From NCBI GenBank assembly GCA_008330645.1, contig VLTN01000050.1, positions 186,001 through 250,000 of the forward strand: 64,000 bases of DNA, given 5' to 3'. Below are positions 29,769 through 42,995 of this stretch, piece after piece (within the stretch, counting starts at the first letter, position 1; every line of letters starts with the position of its first letter). The position numbers and the translations under genes are program-made. The notes beneath the pieces are model-generated. The model had not been told where the DNA came from. It ran no database searches and worked only from the letters and a program-made list of their open reading frames with translations. This DNA comes from Cafeteria roenbergensis (Eukaryota > Sar > Bigyra > Bicosoecida > Cafeteriaceae).

Positions 29769-32700
29769 ATGGCTTCGACAAAGGCATCATCGTCGGGCGC
29801 AGCGGCTGGCGCTGCTGGCCCGGCTGCGGCCCCCACCGTGGAGAGCCTGAAAGAGTGAGAAGAGCTTGAGCGCAACATGCGCGCAGTGCACGGAACGTCC
29901 AACTGAGCCTTGCGCGGAGGCGAGCGGGAAGAGGGAGCGTGGGAGGCCAACGCGCATAGGGCGCTCGCGCCCGTGCTTCGCTGGGGCGGGCGGGCGGGCG
30001 GGGCTTCGGGCGGGTTGCGCACATCGGCCCAGCTCGACTTGAATCAATGACCCGTCTGGCGGCACCGCTCTCCGCTCGCCACGCGCCTTGCCCGTGCGCG
30101 CAGGGCCGGAGACAAGGCGTACGGGGCCTCGGACTTTGAGTCGGCCTGCGTGTACTACGAGGCTGTGAGTCAGTGCGCGAAGAACCTGAGAGGAGACCAG
30201 CATTCCGCAGCCCGGTCTCGTCTGCACACCCCCTCGCGCAGGCCCGCCCTTTGCCCCCGGGCGCTCCAGCCAGTCTCGCTCGGTATCACTCCCAACCCGT
30301 TTATCGTGTTCGCCGCGTGCCCATCGCAGGCGATCGAAGCCGCTGCGGCGGACGGCAGCGCCGATGCTGCGCTCGCGGCGCCCTCGACCAAGGCCGACGC
30401 CAAGGACCAGTCCCTCGTCGCGCGCGTGCACAGCAACCTGGCTGCGGCGCGCATCAAGACCGGCGACGTGGCGGCGGCCCTCGCAAGCGCAACCGAGGCC
30501 GTCCGCTTCGCTCCCGCGTTTCCCCGCGCCTACATGCGCGTGGTAATGGCGCTGCGCGAGGCAGGCGACACCCCCAGCGCCCTCAAGCTTGCCTCTTGGG
30601 CCCGCGCCCGCTTCCCGTCCGACCCCTCCTTCGGCAAGCTGGTCCGCGAGCTGAACGACATGGAGGCCAGCACTCGCACGCTCTCCTTCGCGCTGGACAG
30701 CATGCTCGGGCCCTTCTTCGCTATGCAGGACGCGATGGACGCGGGGAAGAGCGCGGGCGAGGCAAAGGAGGAGTCCTCTGCCCGCGCCATGGCCCTGCAG
30801 GCCGCCGCAGCCACAGCCCAGGAGGACAGGCTTGAGAGCGGCGTCGCGCTCTCCGACGCCGCAGGCGTTCCGGCCGAGCACTCCTCCGTCGCCGTCTCGG
30901 CGGCGCACTGGAAGGCCGTTTCCGACCGCCTCGAGGCCCTCGCCGCGTCGCGGGGCCCGGCACCGGTCGCCGCTCTGGCCGCCACTGCCGTGCCTGCCGC
31001 GGAGTCGGCTGACGACCTCCCCGCCGCGCCCAAGCCCACCGACTCCTCCGTGGGCGTGCCAGCCCGCCTCGAGCTCTCGGCGCAGCTTCAGGCGCACGCC
31101 CGCGCCGCCCTGCGCGCCGGCCGCGTGGCGCTGGCCGCCGAGGCGCTGACCCGCTCCTTGGCCTGCCTCTCGCTGCGCGGCTCTGTCGAGCCGGCAGAGC
31201 GTGCCGCGGCAGAGCGTGCAAAGATCGCCGTGTTCGCCGATAAGGCGCTGGTTGCCCTGCTGGAGGGTGAGTTCGACGACGCCGACGACCACTGCGAGCG
31301 CGTCCTTGCGCGCGTGGCCCGCACCACGATGCAGGAGAGCTTCGTTCTCAAGGGCGACGCCAAGGCGGACTGGGACGAGGTCATCGAGGCCAGGATGACG
31401 GCCCGGGAAGCAGTGGCGCTCGCCGGGGACGGCCGCCTCCGCGCCGCGGTGGCTTCGGCGCGCAAGGCGGCCAGCCTGCGCCCCAGGGATGCCTGGCTTC
31501 GCGGCCTGCTGGCGCGTGTCGAGACGATGCGGGCAGAAAAGGCGGCGGCCAAGGCGGCCAAGGCCGCGGAGGTCCCGGGAGACGCCGAGGGGGCCGGGGG
31601 CGGGTCCGACGACGACGAGGATGAGGACGAGGAGGACGAGGAGGACCAGGAGGAGGCGGCTCTGCAGCTGGAGGGCAAGTCGAGCGACCCAGACGCGGGC
31701 GTGGCCCCGATCAAGGCGGTCCCGGGCAGCCCGCACAACGGCGTGCCCGTGCTCATCCTGGCTGACACCACCTTCCGGCTGTCGGACCGCGTGGCCGTGG
31801 AGTACGCGGGCGCCGCGCTGGCCGCCGCTGGGGGCATCAAGGGGTCCGTGCCTGTGCGCCCGCGCGTGGTGGACCTCCGCTTCTGGCCCTTCGTCGACTG
31901 GGAGCGCGAGCACTTCGTCGTCTTCGTCGTCGCCCCGATGCGCCAGGAGATGGAACAGGAGCGCTGCATGCCCGGGCTCATGCGCTGGATGGCGTCGGCC
32001 CGCCCCGCTTTGGCTCACGTTGCCTACAGCGTCGTGTCCACCGGCCACTCGGGATACTTCCCTCACTACGAGCAGCCGGCAACCTGGATCGACCACATGA
32101 TGGAGCGCCTCGGCGCCTTCGCGCTCACCGAGGCGTGCGACGTCGACACCGCCCAGCACCGCAAGGCCCTCGACGTGACGGCGACCAAGTGGGCCGGGGA
32201 GCTCGCCGCCACCGTGCAGGAGGCGCTCAAGGCCGGCCGCACCTCGGCCCGCCCCGTCTCCTTCGACTACCTCTCCATCCGCCTGGCTGGGGGGCGCCCG
32301 GCCCTGCCTGCCTACCGCCTCGCTCCGGCCGACGCCACTGTGGCGTCTTGCTCCATCTTGGGAGCTGGCAGCGTCGTCGGGAGGGGCGCCGCGGCCGAGG
32401 CTGGCGCGGCCACCCCGGCTTCCATCGCCGCTGCCTCTGCCGCCCGCGGCACCGGAGGCGTGGTCGCCGACATCACCCTGGCCCTGTCGCCGCTGCTGCC
32501 GCCCTCGGCACTCGCTCCCGGCGACGCGGTGGGAGTCATCGTGCCCAACGACCCCGCCGAAGTGGCTGCAGTGCTCGGGGCCATGGGCGTCCCGCCCTCC
32601 ACCACCGTGCCCCCGCCCCCCTGGGCATTTTCCCAGCCCCGCGCCGCTCCCCCCACCCGCCCCGGGGCGTGGACCCCTGTCCTTCAGAGCATCACCGCAG

Positions 32701-33926
32701 TGTCGCCGCTCGCCGTGCTCGACGCTGTTCGCGAGGCAACGGCCGACGCTCCCGCCGACGCCGACGCCCCACCGGCCGCGGGGTCGGCGGCGTCCAAGCG
32801 CAGGCCTGCGCCCCCCGCCTCTGCAGCCGAGGCGCTGGCCGCACTTCCCGCTGCGCCCCCCTGCATGCGCACGGCAAGCCTGACGGCGGCCGACGCGCTC
32901 GCGCTCTATTTCGCGCTGGGCTCCACGCCCCCCGCGCTCGTCCACAGCCTCGTGGCCATGCGCACGGAGCGCGGCCTCCCCGCCTTCCCGCCGTCCGTCG
33001 ATGCCGCGGTGGCCGGAGACCCCTCGCTGCTCGCCGCATGGGCCGCCTCCACCCCCGTGGCGACCATGCTGGAGACTATGGAGGCCGCGGCCACTCGTCG
33101 CGCCGGCATCCCGGCCTCCATCCTCGCACAGCGGGTCTTCCTCGCGCTGGGCCCCCTGGCCGCGGTGGTCGCCCCCGTCTCCGACAGCCCCGCCGCCCGC
33201 GCCGGCAACGAGATCACCATCCGCGCCGAGCTGCCCCCCGCCACGGCCGCCGCCCTCGTGCCCGGCACCGCGGTCAAGGCCTACCCGGCCCCGGCTGTCT
33301 TCCAGCCCGAGCCTGTGGAGGACGGCTGCCCGCTCACAATCCTCACCGCGGGCGCCGTGGGCGTCGGGCTCGCCCGAGCCATCCTCTTCCCCCGCCTGCG
33401 CTCAGCCGCCCCGGGCGCCATTACCGTCGTCCTTGCGGCCCCCGCTGGCGTAGACCTCGCCGGCGTTCCCGCTTCCATCGACGCGACCTCCGCAGACGAG
33501 CAGGTGGCGGCTGCGGCCGCGGTGGAGGCCGCCGTTCCCGGCATCGCCGAGCTCGCCCGAGTCGCGAGCCAGGGCCACTTCCGCCTCGTCGTTGCAAGCG
33601 GGGGGACCGCTGCCGCCTCCACCGCCCCTGCGGGCGCGGCAGCGGCGGCTGCTGCGGGCTGGTCCTCGCTTCTCAAGGCCTCGCCAGCGGCTGGCGCCGC
33701 CATTGCCGATGCCGTTGCCCCTGAGGCCCAGCTCGAGGGGGCTGCCGCCGCGGTGGGCTCGCCCGTGCTCTACGTAGCTGTCGGGGCCGAGGCTGGAGGC
33801 CACACCGCTGCCCAGCAGGCCATTCTGGAGGCCATCAGCGCGGCCAGGTCGATCGACGCAAGCGCTGCAGCCGAAGCTTGGGACAGCGCCAGCACGGACG
33901 GTCGCGTCGTCGTTGCAGCGTTCTGA
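29769..33926 (+). CDS. TPR protein with degenerate flavodoxin- and ferredoxin-reductase-like domains
   Basis: Exons 29769-29854, 30104-30164 and 30330-33926 join to 1247 aa. Residues of about 27-150 form TPR helices (AGDKAYGASDFESACVYYE; NLAAARIKTGDVAAALA; AVRFAPAFPRAYMRVV). A second TPR-like helical block spans about 300-460, then an acidic run (about 474-495). Residues of about 520-682 look like a flavodoxin fold: VPVLILADTTFRLSD in the phosphate-loop position, then ALAHVAYSVVSTGHSGYF and MERLGAFALTEACDVD. Residues of about 705-1040 resemble the FAD domain of cytochrome P450/sulfite reductases (LAPGDAVGVIVPNDPAEVAAV). Near 1045, CPLTILTAGAVGVGLARAIL sits where NADP binds. The usual S/T-rich FMN loop, the Arg-x-Tyr-Ser FAD motif and the C-terminal aromatic residue are not recognisable. 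It may be a non-catalytic scaffold. Role unknown. Confidence 0.78.
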
Positions 33927-34331
33927 GCGTAGGAGGGACCTCGCGCTTAAACCAGGCGTGCGTCTCTCGCTCTCTCTGTGTGCCTCTCTGTGAGTGCGTA
34001 TGTGTGTATGCGCGGCGGCTGCGCGAGGACCCTTCTGGGCCGGGCCGGGGAGAGGCGCGGGGCATGGCGCAGTGGACACAAACGCCGTTTGCCTGCGACG
34101 GCCCAGGCACACACACACCGACGAACCGACTGCGCACGGCAAACAGCACGGTGAGCGCTCGGCGCCTTCCTCCCACCGCAGTTCGCCGCAAGCACGGATG
34201 GACGCACCCTCGCTTGGCAACGGAAGGGCGAGTGTCGGGAAGCACGGGTGAAGACGCGTTTTGGTTGGTTCACGCCCACGCACTTGAGCCGCTCTCCCTG
34301 GCACAAGTGCCCGCCCCAGCGGCCGACACAC
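33927..34331. other. Convergent intergenic region, TPR-flavodoxin gene / TAF2
   Basis: These 405 bases lie between two 3' ends. A TC/TG-rich segment at about 33960-34015 is the only distinctive composition. No coding or RNA signal seen. Confidence 0.4.
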
Positions 34332-37300
34332 TCAAGGGCCGGATGGGGGCGGCATGGAAACAGCGGGCGGGGCCAGCGCAGAAAAGTCGGGCAACTCGGG
34401 CGCGTCGGGCAGATCTGGCATGGCAGGCAAGGCGCCAAACTCCGGGAGCGGAGGTGGAGCTGCCGGGCCAAGTCCCAGCGACGTCGCCGTCGAAATGGGC
34501 GGTGCAGAGCCGAGCCCAAGCAGGGACGCGCCATGCCCGAGGCCGCTCGAGGTCGAAGGCGCGCCGAGGGCGATGGCAGGGGTGCTCCCCGACGGCAGGC
34601 CGCTGAAGGCTGTCCCCCCGAAGACGCCCATAGCCGCGGCGCCGCCCAGCGAGCTCGAAGGCGCAGACTGCACCACAGGGAGCAGATGCTCGGGCCGGGG
34701 CGGGGCCACAGCGCCGTCGAAGGACCGCTTGGCGCTCGCGTGGCGGCCATTACTGGCTGCGTGCTGAGGCACACTGTCCACGATAGGGAGCGCCCCGCGG
34801 GAGCCAGTCTGAACCCCGGCCGAGGAGTTGGAGCCCCCCGGCGTGCCGTTCGCCCCCGAGGACTTGCTGCGCCCGGCCTTGCTCCGCGAGCCCTTCTTGC
34901 GGGAGTGGGCCTTGCCCCAGTCTCCATCGTCGCTGTCCGACTCGCCGTCGGCCTCGCTGCCGAGCGACTCGGCGGAGTCGCTGTCTGCGCCGGCCGCCAT
35001 GGCCGCGAGCTTGGCGCTCGTCGGCTTGCGGCTGCGCTTCGTGGGCTGCGGCACCGGGGCCTGGCCGAGCACGATGCTGTGCTTGGTGGCGATTGCCTCT
35101 GCCTCGGAGCGCGCCCGGGGGAAGGACTCGGCGGCCGCGTGCACGCCGACCTCGATCTCGTACGAGGCCGCGAGGCGCTCGCAGAGGTTGGCCCGGCGGC
35201 GGGCGACGATGCGCCTCATGATGCGGGCGACGGCCGCGGCTGCAGCGGGGACGGACGCGGACCCGCCGCCCTCCTGCGCAGCGGCAAGCTGGGCCAGGTT
35301 GGCCGAGAAGGGCGACGGGGCTGCGGCAGACGCAGCGCCGGTCGCCGACCCGGCCTTGCTCACAGCCTCCTCGTGCTGCTGGAGCCGTTGCAGAGCCAGC
35401 GTCGCTGGCACCGGCGCCCTGCCGAACACCGCCTGCGCAAGGTGAAAGGCCGCTCGACGGGCCGAGAAGTCCGACGCCCCCGCCGCCCCCACAAGCCCGA
35501 AGACGACGCCCGTGGCGTCTGCGGCCGCAACCAGCGCCTCCTTGGCCGCCGCTGCCGCGTCGGCGTCTTTCCTGCAGCCAGCCAGCAGCGCCGCCGTCAT
35601 GGACGCCGCGGGCGCCTTGGGCTGCCCGGCTCTAGCCACCACTTCCAGCACCGCAGCAGCGGCGGGGGAGGCGAGCGGCGACAGCAGCCCGTCCCTGGAC
35701 GCGGCGCCCTGCCACACGCCGCGCCACGGCATCCACACGTCGTCCACCATGAGCGGGCAGGACTGGGGGCGGAAGTTGTCCACCCCCGGCCACGAGCGGA
35801 GCACCAGGTCCGCGTCCACCTGCGCCCCGGTGGCAGACGTCCACCACGCGGTGAAGCCTGCCATCGCCGACGCGGAGAGCCCGCCTTGGGAAGCGGCGGC
35901 GGGGGAGGAGGCCGCCGAGGACGGCGCAGGCGCAGCTGCCGCCCGATCGGCAGGGCCGGAGGACCCCGTCGCCGACGCCGTCACGGCGGCTGCGCGGTGC
36001 AGAGACGAGCCTCCCCGGGGGGGTTCGTCGTCTGAGTCCTCCCACCATCCCGGCTGGGCAGCCTTGGCGGCCGGGAGCCCTGGAACGGCGAGGGCGGACG
36101 CGCGGCCCACCCCGGCCAGGTCCAGGATTGCGCCGCCGATTGGCCCGGCGTTTGACCCGGGACCCCTGCTTGCCAGGCGCGCTTGGGCCACGGCACGACG
36201 GCGGGCGGCCGCGCGAGCCTGGCTTACGACCTCTGCCGTCTCGGCGTGGACGCGGCGCAGGGTGGCGAGCGCGGCGGTGCGGAAGCGAGGGCAAGGGTCG
36301 TTCGCCACCCCGCGGAGCAGCCACTTGGACCAGCGGAACCACGGCAGCGCCACGCGGCAGGCCCAGTGACGTAGCAGCGCCATCGTGCGGTCCGTGGGGG
36401 CCTGGGAGACGTTGATGGAAGCCAGCATGGACATAACCGCCGAGCGGGGCGGGACAGGGCGGGCGCCCAGGTGGACGCGCAGAGCTCCCTCAAGCGCCGC
36501 CACGCGCACGCGGAGGGGCAGCCCTGCCCCCGTGAGGAGCGACGTGTATGCCACCGGGGTGCCGCCCAGGCCGCGGACGTCAAGCTCCGTCAGGCCGCGG
36601 ATGGCCGCGGCGGCCACTGCGCCCCGGGTGGGCATGCCGAACCAGGCCCCAACGCTGACGTCCTCGTCCCGCATGTGCAAGGAGAGGAGCTCGGAAGCGA
36701 GAAGGCCGTGCAGGAAGCGCGACAGCTTCGCGGCCAGCCCGCCTGCCCTGCCGCGGCCGGACGCGCCGGGCTGGGCTGCGGACGCCGCGGGAGCGGGCGC
36801 CGAGTCCGCCGCGCCCCGCGCAGCAAAGGCCGCAGCTGCGGCTGGCCTTCCGTGCTGCGCGTGGCCGGCCGGCGCGGCTGCTGACGAGGAAGAGGAAGAG
36901 GAGGAGGACGAGGAGGAGCCTGCCTTTGCCGCAGCCTGGGCCCGTCGGACAGCATCCGACCGGTCCTTGCGCCGCTGGCGGCGCTCCCGGCGAGACTGGG
37001 CCTCGGCCGCCTCTCGCACCTCCGCCGCGTCGATGACCGCGCCGACGAGCGCGCGCAGGAGGATGCACATGAAGGGGCTGCCGTCCAAGCCGCCGCTGGC
37101 CACGGACGATGCGGCGGCCTCAGCCCCGGCTTCGGAGGAGGCCGAGGCTGCGGCAAGCAGCTCGGCTTGCGCAGCGCGCACGCCGGCCACCCCGGCGGCC
37201 CGAGAGCCGCCCTGTGCGGCAGCGGCCGCGCGTGCTGCCGTGTGTCCGTGGGCGAGGCGGAGGAGGAAGTTGGTGACGAGCGAGGGCGTGAAGCCGTCGC

Positions 37301-40300
37301 TGTGCCGAACCCGGCCGATGGCCACCACGAGCCCCTGCTGCATCACGTAGCGGGAGAAGCGGCCTACGATGCGGGCCTGGGCACCCGTGGTGGGGTCGAG
37401 GAGGCTTCCGATCGGGCCTTGGTCGGCGGGGGCCCCGTCGGCAGCTGAGGCCGCTTCGGCTGCGGCGGCGGCGGCGGCTGCAGCTGCGGCCGCGGCGGCC
37501 ATGGCCATGTCAGCGGCGTGTCGGGAGGCGGGGCCAGCTCGGTGCGCGGCAAGGGGCATCGGGAGGTCCGTCCCCGGCCTGACAAAGCGCTGCCTGTAGA
37601 TGAACAGAAGCGTGTGGAGCCCCATCCATGGCCAGACCCGGCGTGCAAAGACCCCAGGGCGAATTCCCACAGCTGACGTGACCTCGCCGGCGTCCCCGCC
37701 CCCCACGAGCGTGCGACCGTTGACGACGGACGTGCGGTCAAAGTGCTCGTCGGTGTTGCCTGCGGCCCCAGTGCGGAGGGCAGGCGCGGCGCCGTCGCTC
37801 TCCTCGCCGGAGTCGTCGTCGTCGCCCGCCCCGCTCGCCCCCGCCTCGGCCCGGCGCATCTGCTTCGCACGCTGCTTCGCGTCGTGCGCCTGCAGCTTCT
37901 TCAGCGCCACCAGGTGGTCCGAGTACGGGCGCTTCCAGCGGGCGTTACCGCTCTTCTTGCCCTCGCCCTCGTAGTCCTCGTCGTCGTCGTCGTCCCCGCC
38001 GGCGCCCCGCTTTCCGGAGCGATCGCGCTTGCGGCTGGCGGCCTGCGCTGCGGCGGCGCTGCTCACAGCCGCCTTGTCCGCCTCTTGCAAGCGCGCCGCC
38101 TCGGCCTCGGCCATGGCGGCCTCCGCCTCCAGGTCCTCCGCGGTCTTCTCCGGCACCTCGGTCGGGGACTGCTCGTATCCCGGCGCGCCACTTCGGCGCC
38201 AGATGGGCGGCTGGCTCTCGATGGAGCGCAGGGCAGGCGCACGGGCGGTCTGCCATCGCGCCATGGCAACGGCTGCCGCCACCCGCACGCGGATGTCGTG
38301 GCGGATGTGAACGGACTTTCGGTTCGTCTTGCGGCCGTAGCCGAGCGAGGTGGCGTGCTCGTCGTTGGCGGCAACGGGCGCGCCGACAAACTCGCCAGCC
38401 GCGGCCGTGGCGTCGTCCTTGGGGTCGACAAAGACGAGGCGTGTGTAGCACCCGACGAGCGCCGCCTTGAGGTCGCGGAAGCACTGCACCTGCATGTCCT
38501 TGGGGGTGCCAAGCGCGGGGGGCATGTCCGCTCCCACGGCCATGAGGCCGGCGGTGACGTTCTTCTTGGGCTCCGTCGTCTCCACAGCGCCAAGCGCGGC
38601 GGCTGCGTCCATTTGCGCGGAGATGGAGGGGTCGCACGCGAAGGCGTCGCGCCAGAGGATGGCGGGGGCAGACACAGCCAGCGTGCGGCCGGGCAGCTCC
38701 ATCCGCGGGTCAACGAGGAAGTACCGCACGGGGGTGTCGTTGTTGGTCACGCGGTCGATCAGCAGTGCCTTGCGCACCCGACCGGCGTTGCGGCGCTTGC
38801 CCGTGCGGCCGGACGGGTCGACTGTGGCCATGGGGGCGATGGCCTGCCGCTCGATGGCGCGGCGGGTCTTGGAGTGACACGGCAGCAGCGCCTCCGTCAC
38901 GCGCTCCTTGAGCTCCACGGTGTGGTCGTTCTGCACGTACCCGTCCTCGAACACAAACACGCGGAGCGGGGCGCCGCGGGGCATGCAGCCTCCGCCCGAC
39001 GCAGTGGCTGCCTCCCGCGCCATGCTGGCGGTCAGCTGGGCACGATGGGACGCGCCGTTGCGCCGCAACTGGGACAGCGAGTGCGGCACTTCGTAGAGAA
39101 GCCCGCCGCGGCCCGCAGACGCCAGAAGCGCCAGCGCAGGCGAGCTGGCCGAGCTAGGGGAGGGGCCACTCGCGGGGCGGCTTGCGGAGGCCGCCCCCTC
39201 AGCAGCTGCCGCTCCAGGGGTGGCAGCGGCCCCCACGGGCGGCGCATCCCGGCCGGAGGGCTCTGCCTTGGCGAGGGAGTCCTCCAGCTGCAGCGTGGCG
39301 TACGTGGGGTCGCCTGCGGCAGCCTCCGGCACCAGCGCCTCGATCGCCAGCTGGACAGCGTTGCGGGTGCGGGCGTAACGGTAGCCAACGCGCAGCTCGA
39401 TGGCGCCGGCGGAGCGCACCCAGAGCCTGGCGGCCGTGCGGACACCGACGGCCCTCGCTGGCCCCGCCGACAGGGCCAGCTCCTCCAGCACGGAGGACGT
39501 GGTCCACCACCCGTGCGTGCCAGGGTGGGTCTGGTGCGTGTGGAGGTGGAAGAGGGAGTGCGTCGGCCGCGAGGCGTGCGCGCCGGCCGCGGGCGCGGCG
39601 GTCCCAGAGGCGCCCGCGGTGCCCGCAGCGGCCGCCCCCGTGCGAGCCTCGGACCCCGGGGCAGCGGTGCCGTTGCTGCTGGATTTGGCGACCGGCGAGC
39701 CGGCATGACTGGGCGGACTGTCTGGGGGAGCGGACGCCTGGTGAGCGATGGCGAGCAAGGCAAGGGAGCCGGACCAGTCGCTGTGCGCCACGACGGCCCC
39801 CGCCAGCGCGGCGAGAGAGCCGGCTCGAGCGCGGAGGACGGACAGCGGGGATGCCGCAGCCACGGGCCCGGCCAGCTGGGAGAGGGCCCGGCAGAGGCCG
39901 AGTCCCTCCGCGCTGGACGCCGAGGTCTCGGGCGATGGCGCTGGAGCGGCAGCGACTCCGCTTGCGCCTCCAGAGGGAGGAACAGCTTCGACCGCGCCGG
40001 CCGACGGCTCTGCCGCCCGGCTTGCCCTCGCGCGGCGCTGCTCCAGTTCGCGCTCCCAAAAGGCCGCCTCGGCGGTGGCCGCCCGCCTTGCGCTCTTGGC
40101 AGCGTGCGCCAGGGAACGATCCGCAGCGAAGCGGAGGCACTCGGACACGGCGTCCTCGCCGGCAGCAAGGGCGAGCGCGCGCCAGGCAAGCGTCCCCTTG
40201 GCCGTCTCGAGAGCGGGGCGCAGCGGGTCGGCAACCGCGAGGGAGTCGTCCTCGTCCTCGTCGCGGCAGTCCCCGCCTGCCCGGCCTCGCTGTGCCCCGG

Positions 40301-42995
40301 AGGCGAAGGCCTTGCCGTCCCCGGCAGCGCCGCCAGCCTTGGCGCTCGCCGGGGCAGCATGGGCCGGGTCGGTGCCCGCTGCGGGCATGTGCGACACGCC
40401 GCCCATCGCAGCTGCAGACAGCAGCCCGCGCACTTGCCCGCTGGTGCTCGCGCGCGCCTCTGCGGCTGTGAGCGGCGACAGGGGGAGCAGCCCCGCGCGG
40501 ACGCCAGGGCCGCCTTCCAGCCCGGCCACGACAGAGTTGAGGCACGCAACCCTGTACTCTGCCTCAGCAGCTCCCATGGTACTGGTGAGGTACCGGAGGG
40601 TGAGCCAGCCGACGAGGCCACGCCCGAGCCACCCGTCGCGCCAGCCCAGCCCAGGCAGGACCAGCATGACAAGGCCAGCAATCGCCGAGGCGCACTGGGC
40701 GACGACGGACTCCACGCTCACGTCCACCGTTGCGGCGGTGGCCACCGAGTCGGGGGAGACAAGCACCCCTCCTGCAAACACGACGGCCTCCCCAAAGCCC
40801 AGCCCGCCCAGCCCAGCTGGCCCGGAGAGGCTCGCTGCGCCCATTCCCGATGTGGGCCCCATGGCTCCGGGCGGGCGCAGGGCAGTCGGCTGCTCGGCTG
40901 GGCTCGAGCCGCCGCTGGCCACGCCCGGCACGGCAACCACCCGCAGGGCGCTCCAAGGGTAGTCCACGCCAAGCACCGCCTCTGCAAACTCCAGGGCGCG
41001 CAGCGGCGACGGAAGCGTTGGGGCCGGCTCCGCCGGGCGCACCGGCTGGGTCTGGTGATGGTGGGAGGAGGCGGTGGGGGGCACTGCGATCGTGTCGTCG
41101 CCTGCCCAGAAGGACACTGCCGACGCGAAGCCCGGGGGAAAGACGCGCTCGCTCCGGATGGCCCGCTGGGGCCCCTTCGCGATGCTGCCTTGGGGCGTGA
41201 GCGCGCCGCCAGCCCTGCCCCGCTTCGTCGACCCGTGGTGGCTCGGCGACTCGCTGGTGACGCTTCCGGTATCGCCGCTCCCACCGCTCTGCCCCCGGTG
41301 GGTCACGCTTCCACGGCCGTCGTCGCTCAAGGAGGCTGCGCTGTTGCTCCGAGGTCGCCCAGTTGCGATGGATGCCGAGTCCTCCGCGTCGGTGTGCTGC
41401 CCCGGCGTCCCAGGGCCCAGCCCCACGGTCGAGTTGTCGCCCACTGAACGGCGTGACACGGAGCCGTCGTCCGATCCGAAGCTCGCCGTCCTGCCGAGCG
41501 CTGCGCGGCCAGTTCTTCCCGACCCCGCGGGCCTGCCTTGCGGCCCGTGCTGCTTGATTGCCTCTCGCACGCGGCGCCAACGGGCCTGCGTCTGGAACGC
41601 TCTCCTCTTGGGACCAGGCGCCGCCTCGAATGGCCCCGCGGCGAAGCCGATGGCCGAAGCGGGCAGCGGCCACCAGGACCGCCACACGAAACAAGTGGCG
41701 CCAGCTGGCTGGCCCTCAGAGGCCGCCGCTGCACTACCGGCCGCGCCCGCGACTGCAGCGGCAGCGGCAGCGGCAGAAGAAGAGGTGGAGGACGACGACG
41801 ACAGCGATGGAGAGCAGCCTCCGAGGCCGCACGGGTCGCCAGAGCTGGAGCGAAGAATTGCAACAGCGTCGGCCCTCGAAACAGGGATGGCGCCAACAAA
41901 ATCTCCTGCCCCAACGGCGAACAGGGCCTCTCCCGGGAGCGCCGGGGCAGGCGGGGTTGCCAGGTGCACCGGCGTGATCCTGAGCTCCAGGGCGCTGGTG
42001 GCTCCCGGGGCATCAACGCACGGAAGCCACGAGCGAGTTTGCGTGCCGCCGTGCTGACGAAGCTCGGTGGCGGCCACATCGGCGCCAGCGTGCACGAATG
42101 GGAGCCTGCGCGGCAGCCCGGAGCCGGGCGGCGACGGCCACGTGCCGCGGCGCAGGCTCGCGCTCTCGCCGGGCACGCCACCGGGGCTTGCGGGCCTCGT
42201 GCTAAACGTGATGTGTAAGGACCAGAATCGCAGAGGGGTCGCCCCGGGCGCAGGAGACACATCCGCGGCGAGCGGCTCGGCCCCCTCCGGAATGAGCACC
42301 TCAAGCTCGCCGTCCGCCGCAAGCTGCTCGGCGGCTCGGTACGAAGCCGCCATAGCCTCCAGACCACATGCCGCAGGATCTAGGCCGCCCAGCAGCGCGC
42401 CCGGGTTCCCAAGGGCGTCGCGGTGGCGCCAGCTTGCCACGCGGCCGTCGACCTTGACCGAGCCGATGCGGCACCGCGCGTGCAGCCTCAGGATGCGCGG
42501 CGTTTGCGGGTTGGCCTCGAGCAGCAGAGTCGTGCTGCCACGCAGCAGCCCAGTTCCGACATCTGCGGGCGCGGGGAGCAGCGGAGAGGGAACGGCGCAA
42601 GGATGTTGCACACGCACTAGGCGCGCGCAGGCGCGCGCGGCCCCCGGCCATGGCCCAGCACCGCAAGGCGGCGCGGCAGCGGTGCACAGCGCAGTGCTCT
42701 TCAGCAGCAGTGCCAGCGTTTCGCGCCCCGGGCGACAGGCGGCCCGGGAGCGGGCGGCGGCAAACGACTCGAGAGCAGAGCGCTGCCCCGCGGCCTTGCG
42801 CCAACGCGGCTGGCGCACTGCGATTCAGCAGCACCGCGAGTCTGGCACTATGCGCGCGCCTGGACAGGCCGGCGGGGCGCAGCGCGCTGCCCCTCCGCGG
42901 TGCGCAAGGCGCTGCGAGCTCGCTGAGCGCATCTCACCGACGACGATGTCGGCGCGCTGGAAGATTGCTGCCGAATGCCGCGCCCGCCTGGGCAT
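34332..42995 (-). CDS. TAF2: TAF2-like TFIID subunit, greatly enlarged
   Basis: TFIID subunit with an inactive M1-aminopeptidase fold that helps bind the initiator. Minus-strand exons 42995-42938 and 42562-34332 (phase 1, donor gtgaga) give 2762 aa; an in-frame ATG at 43223 would add 76 residues. The TAF2 pattern begins with HSAAIFQRADIVVDVG and STTLLLEANPQTPRILRLHA. Later come LRALEFAEAVLGVDYPWSAL, the LWVRSAGAIELRVGYRYART/NAVQLAIE strands (about 1070-1100), and RYFLVDPRMELPGRTL with LWRDAFACDPSISAQMDAA (about 1300-1340), the conserved TAF2 ending of the peptidase-like part. I see no HExxH zinc motif, as expected. HEAT-like repeats follow (about 1770-2150). Poly-Ala/Ser insertions and a basic, Ser-rich tail double the usual length. 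No bromodomain recognised. Confidence 0.85.

Noticed and set aside
34332-42995. Active M1 aminopeptidase
   Set aside because: The fold is that of M1 enzymes but no HExxH zinc motif is seen and the later segments match TAF2 specifically.
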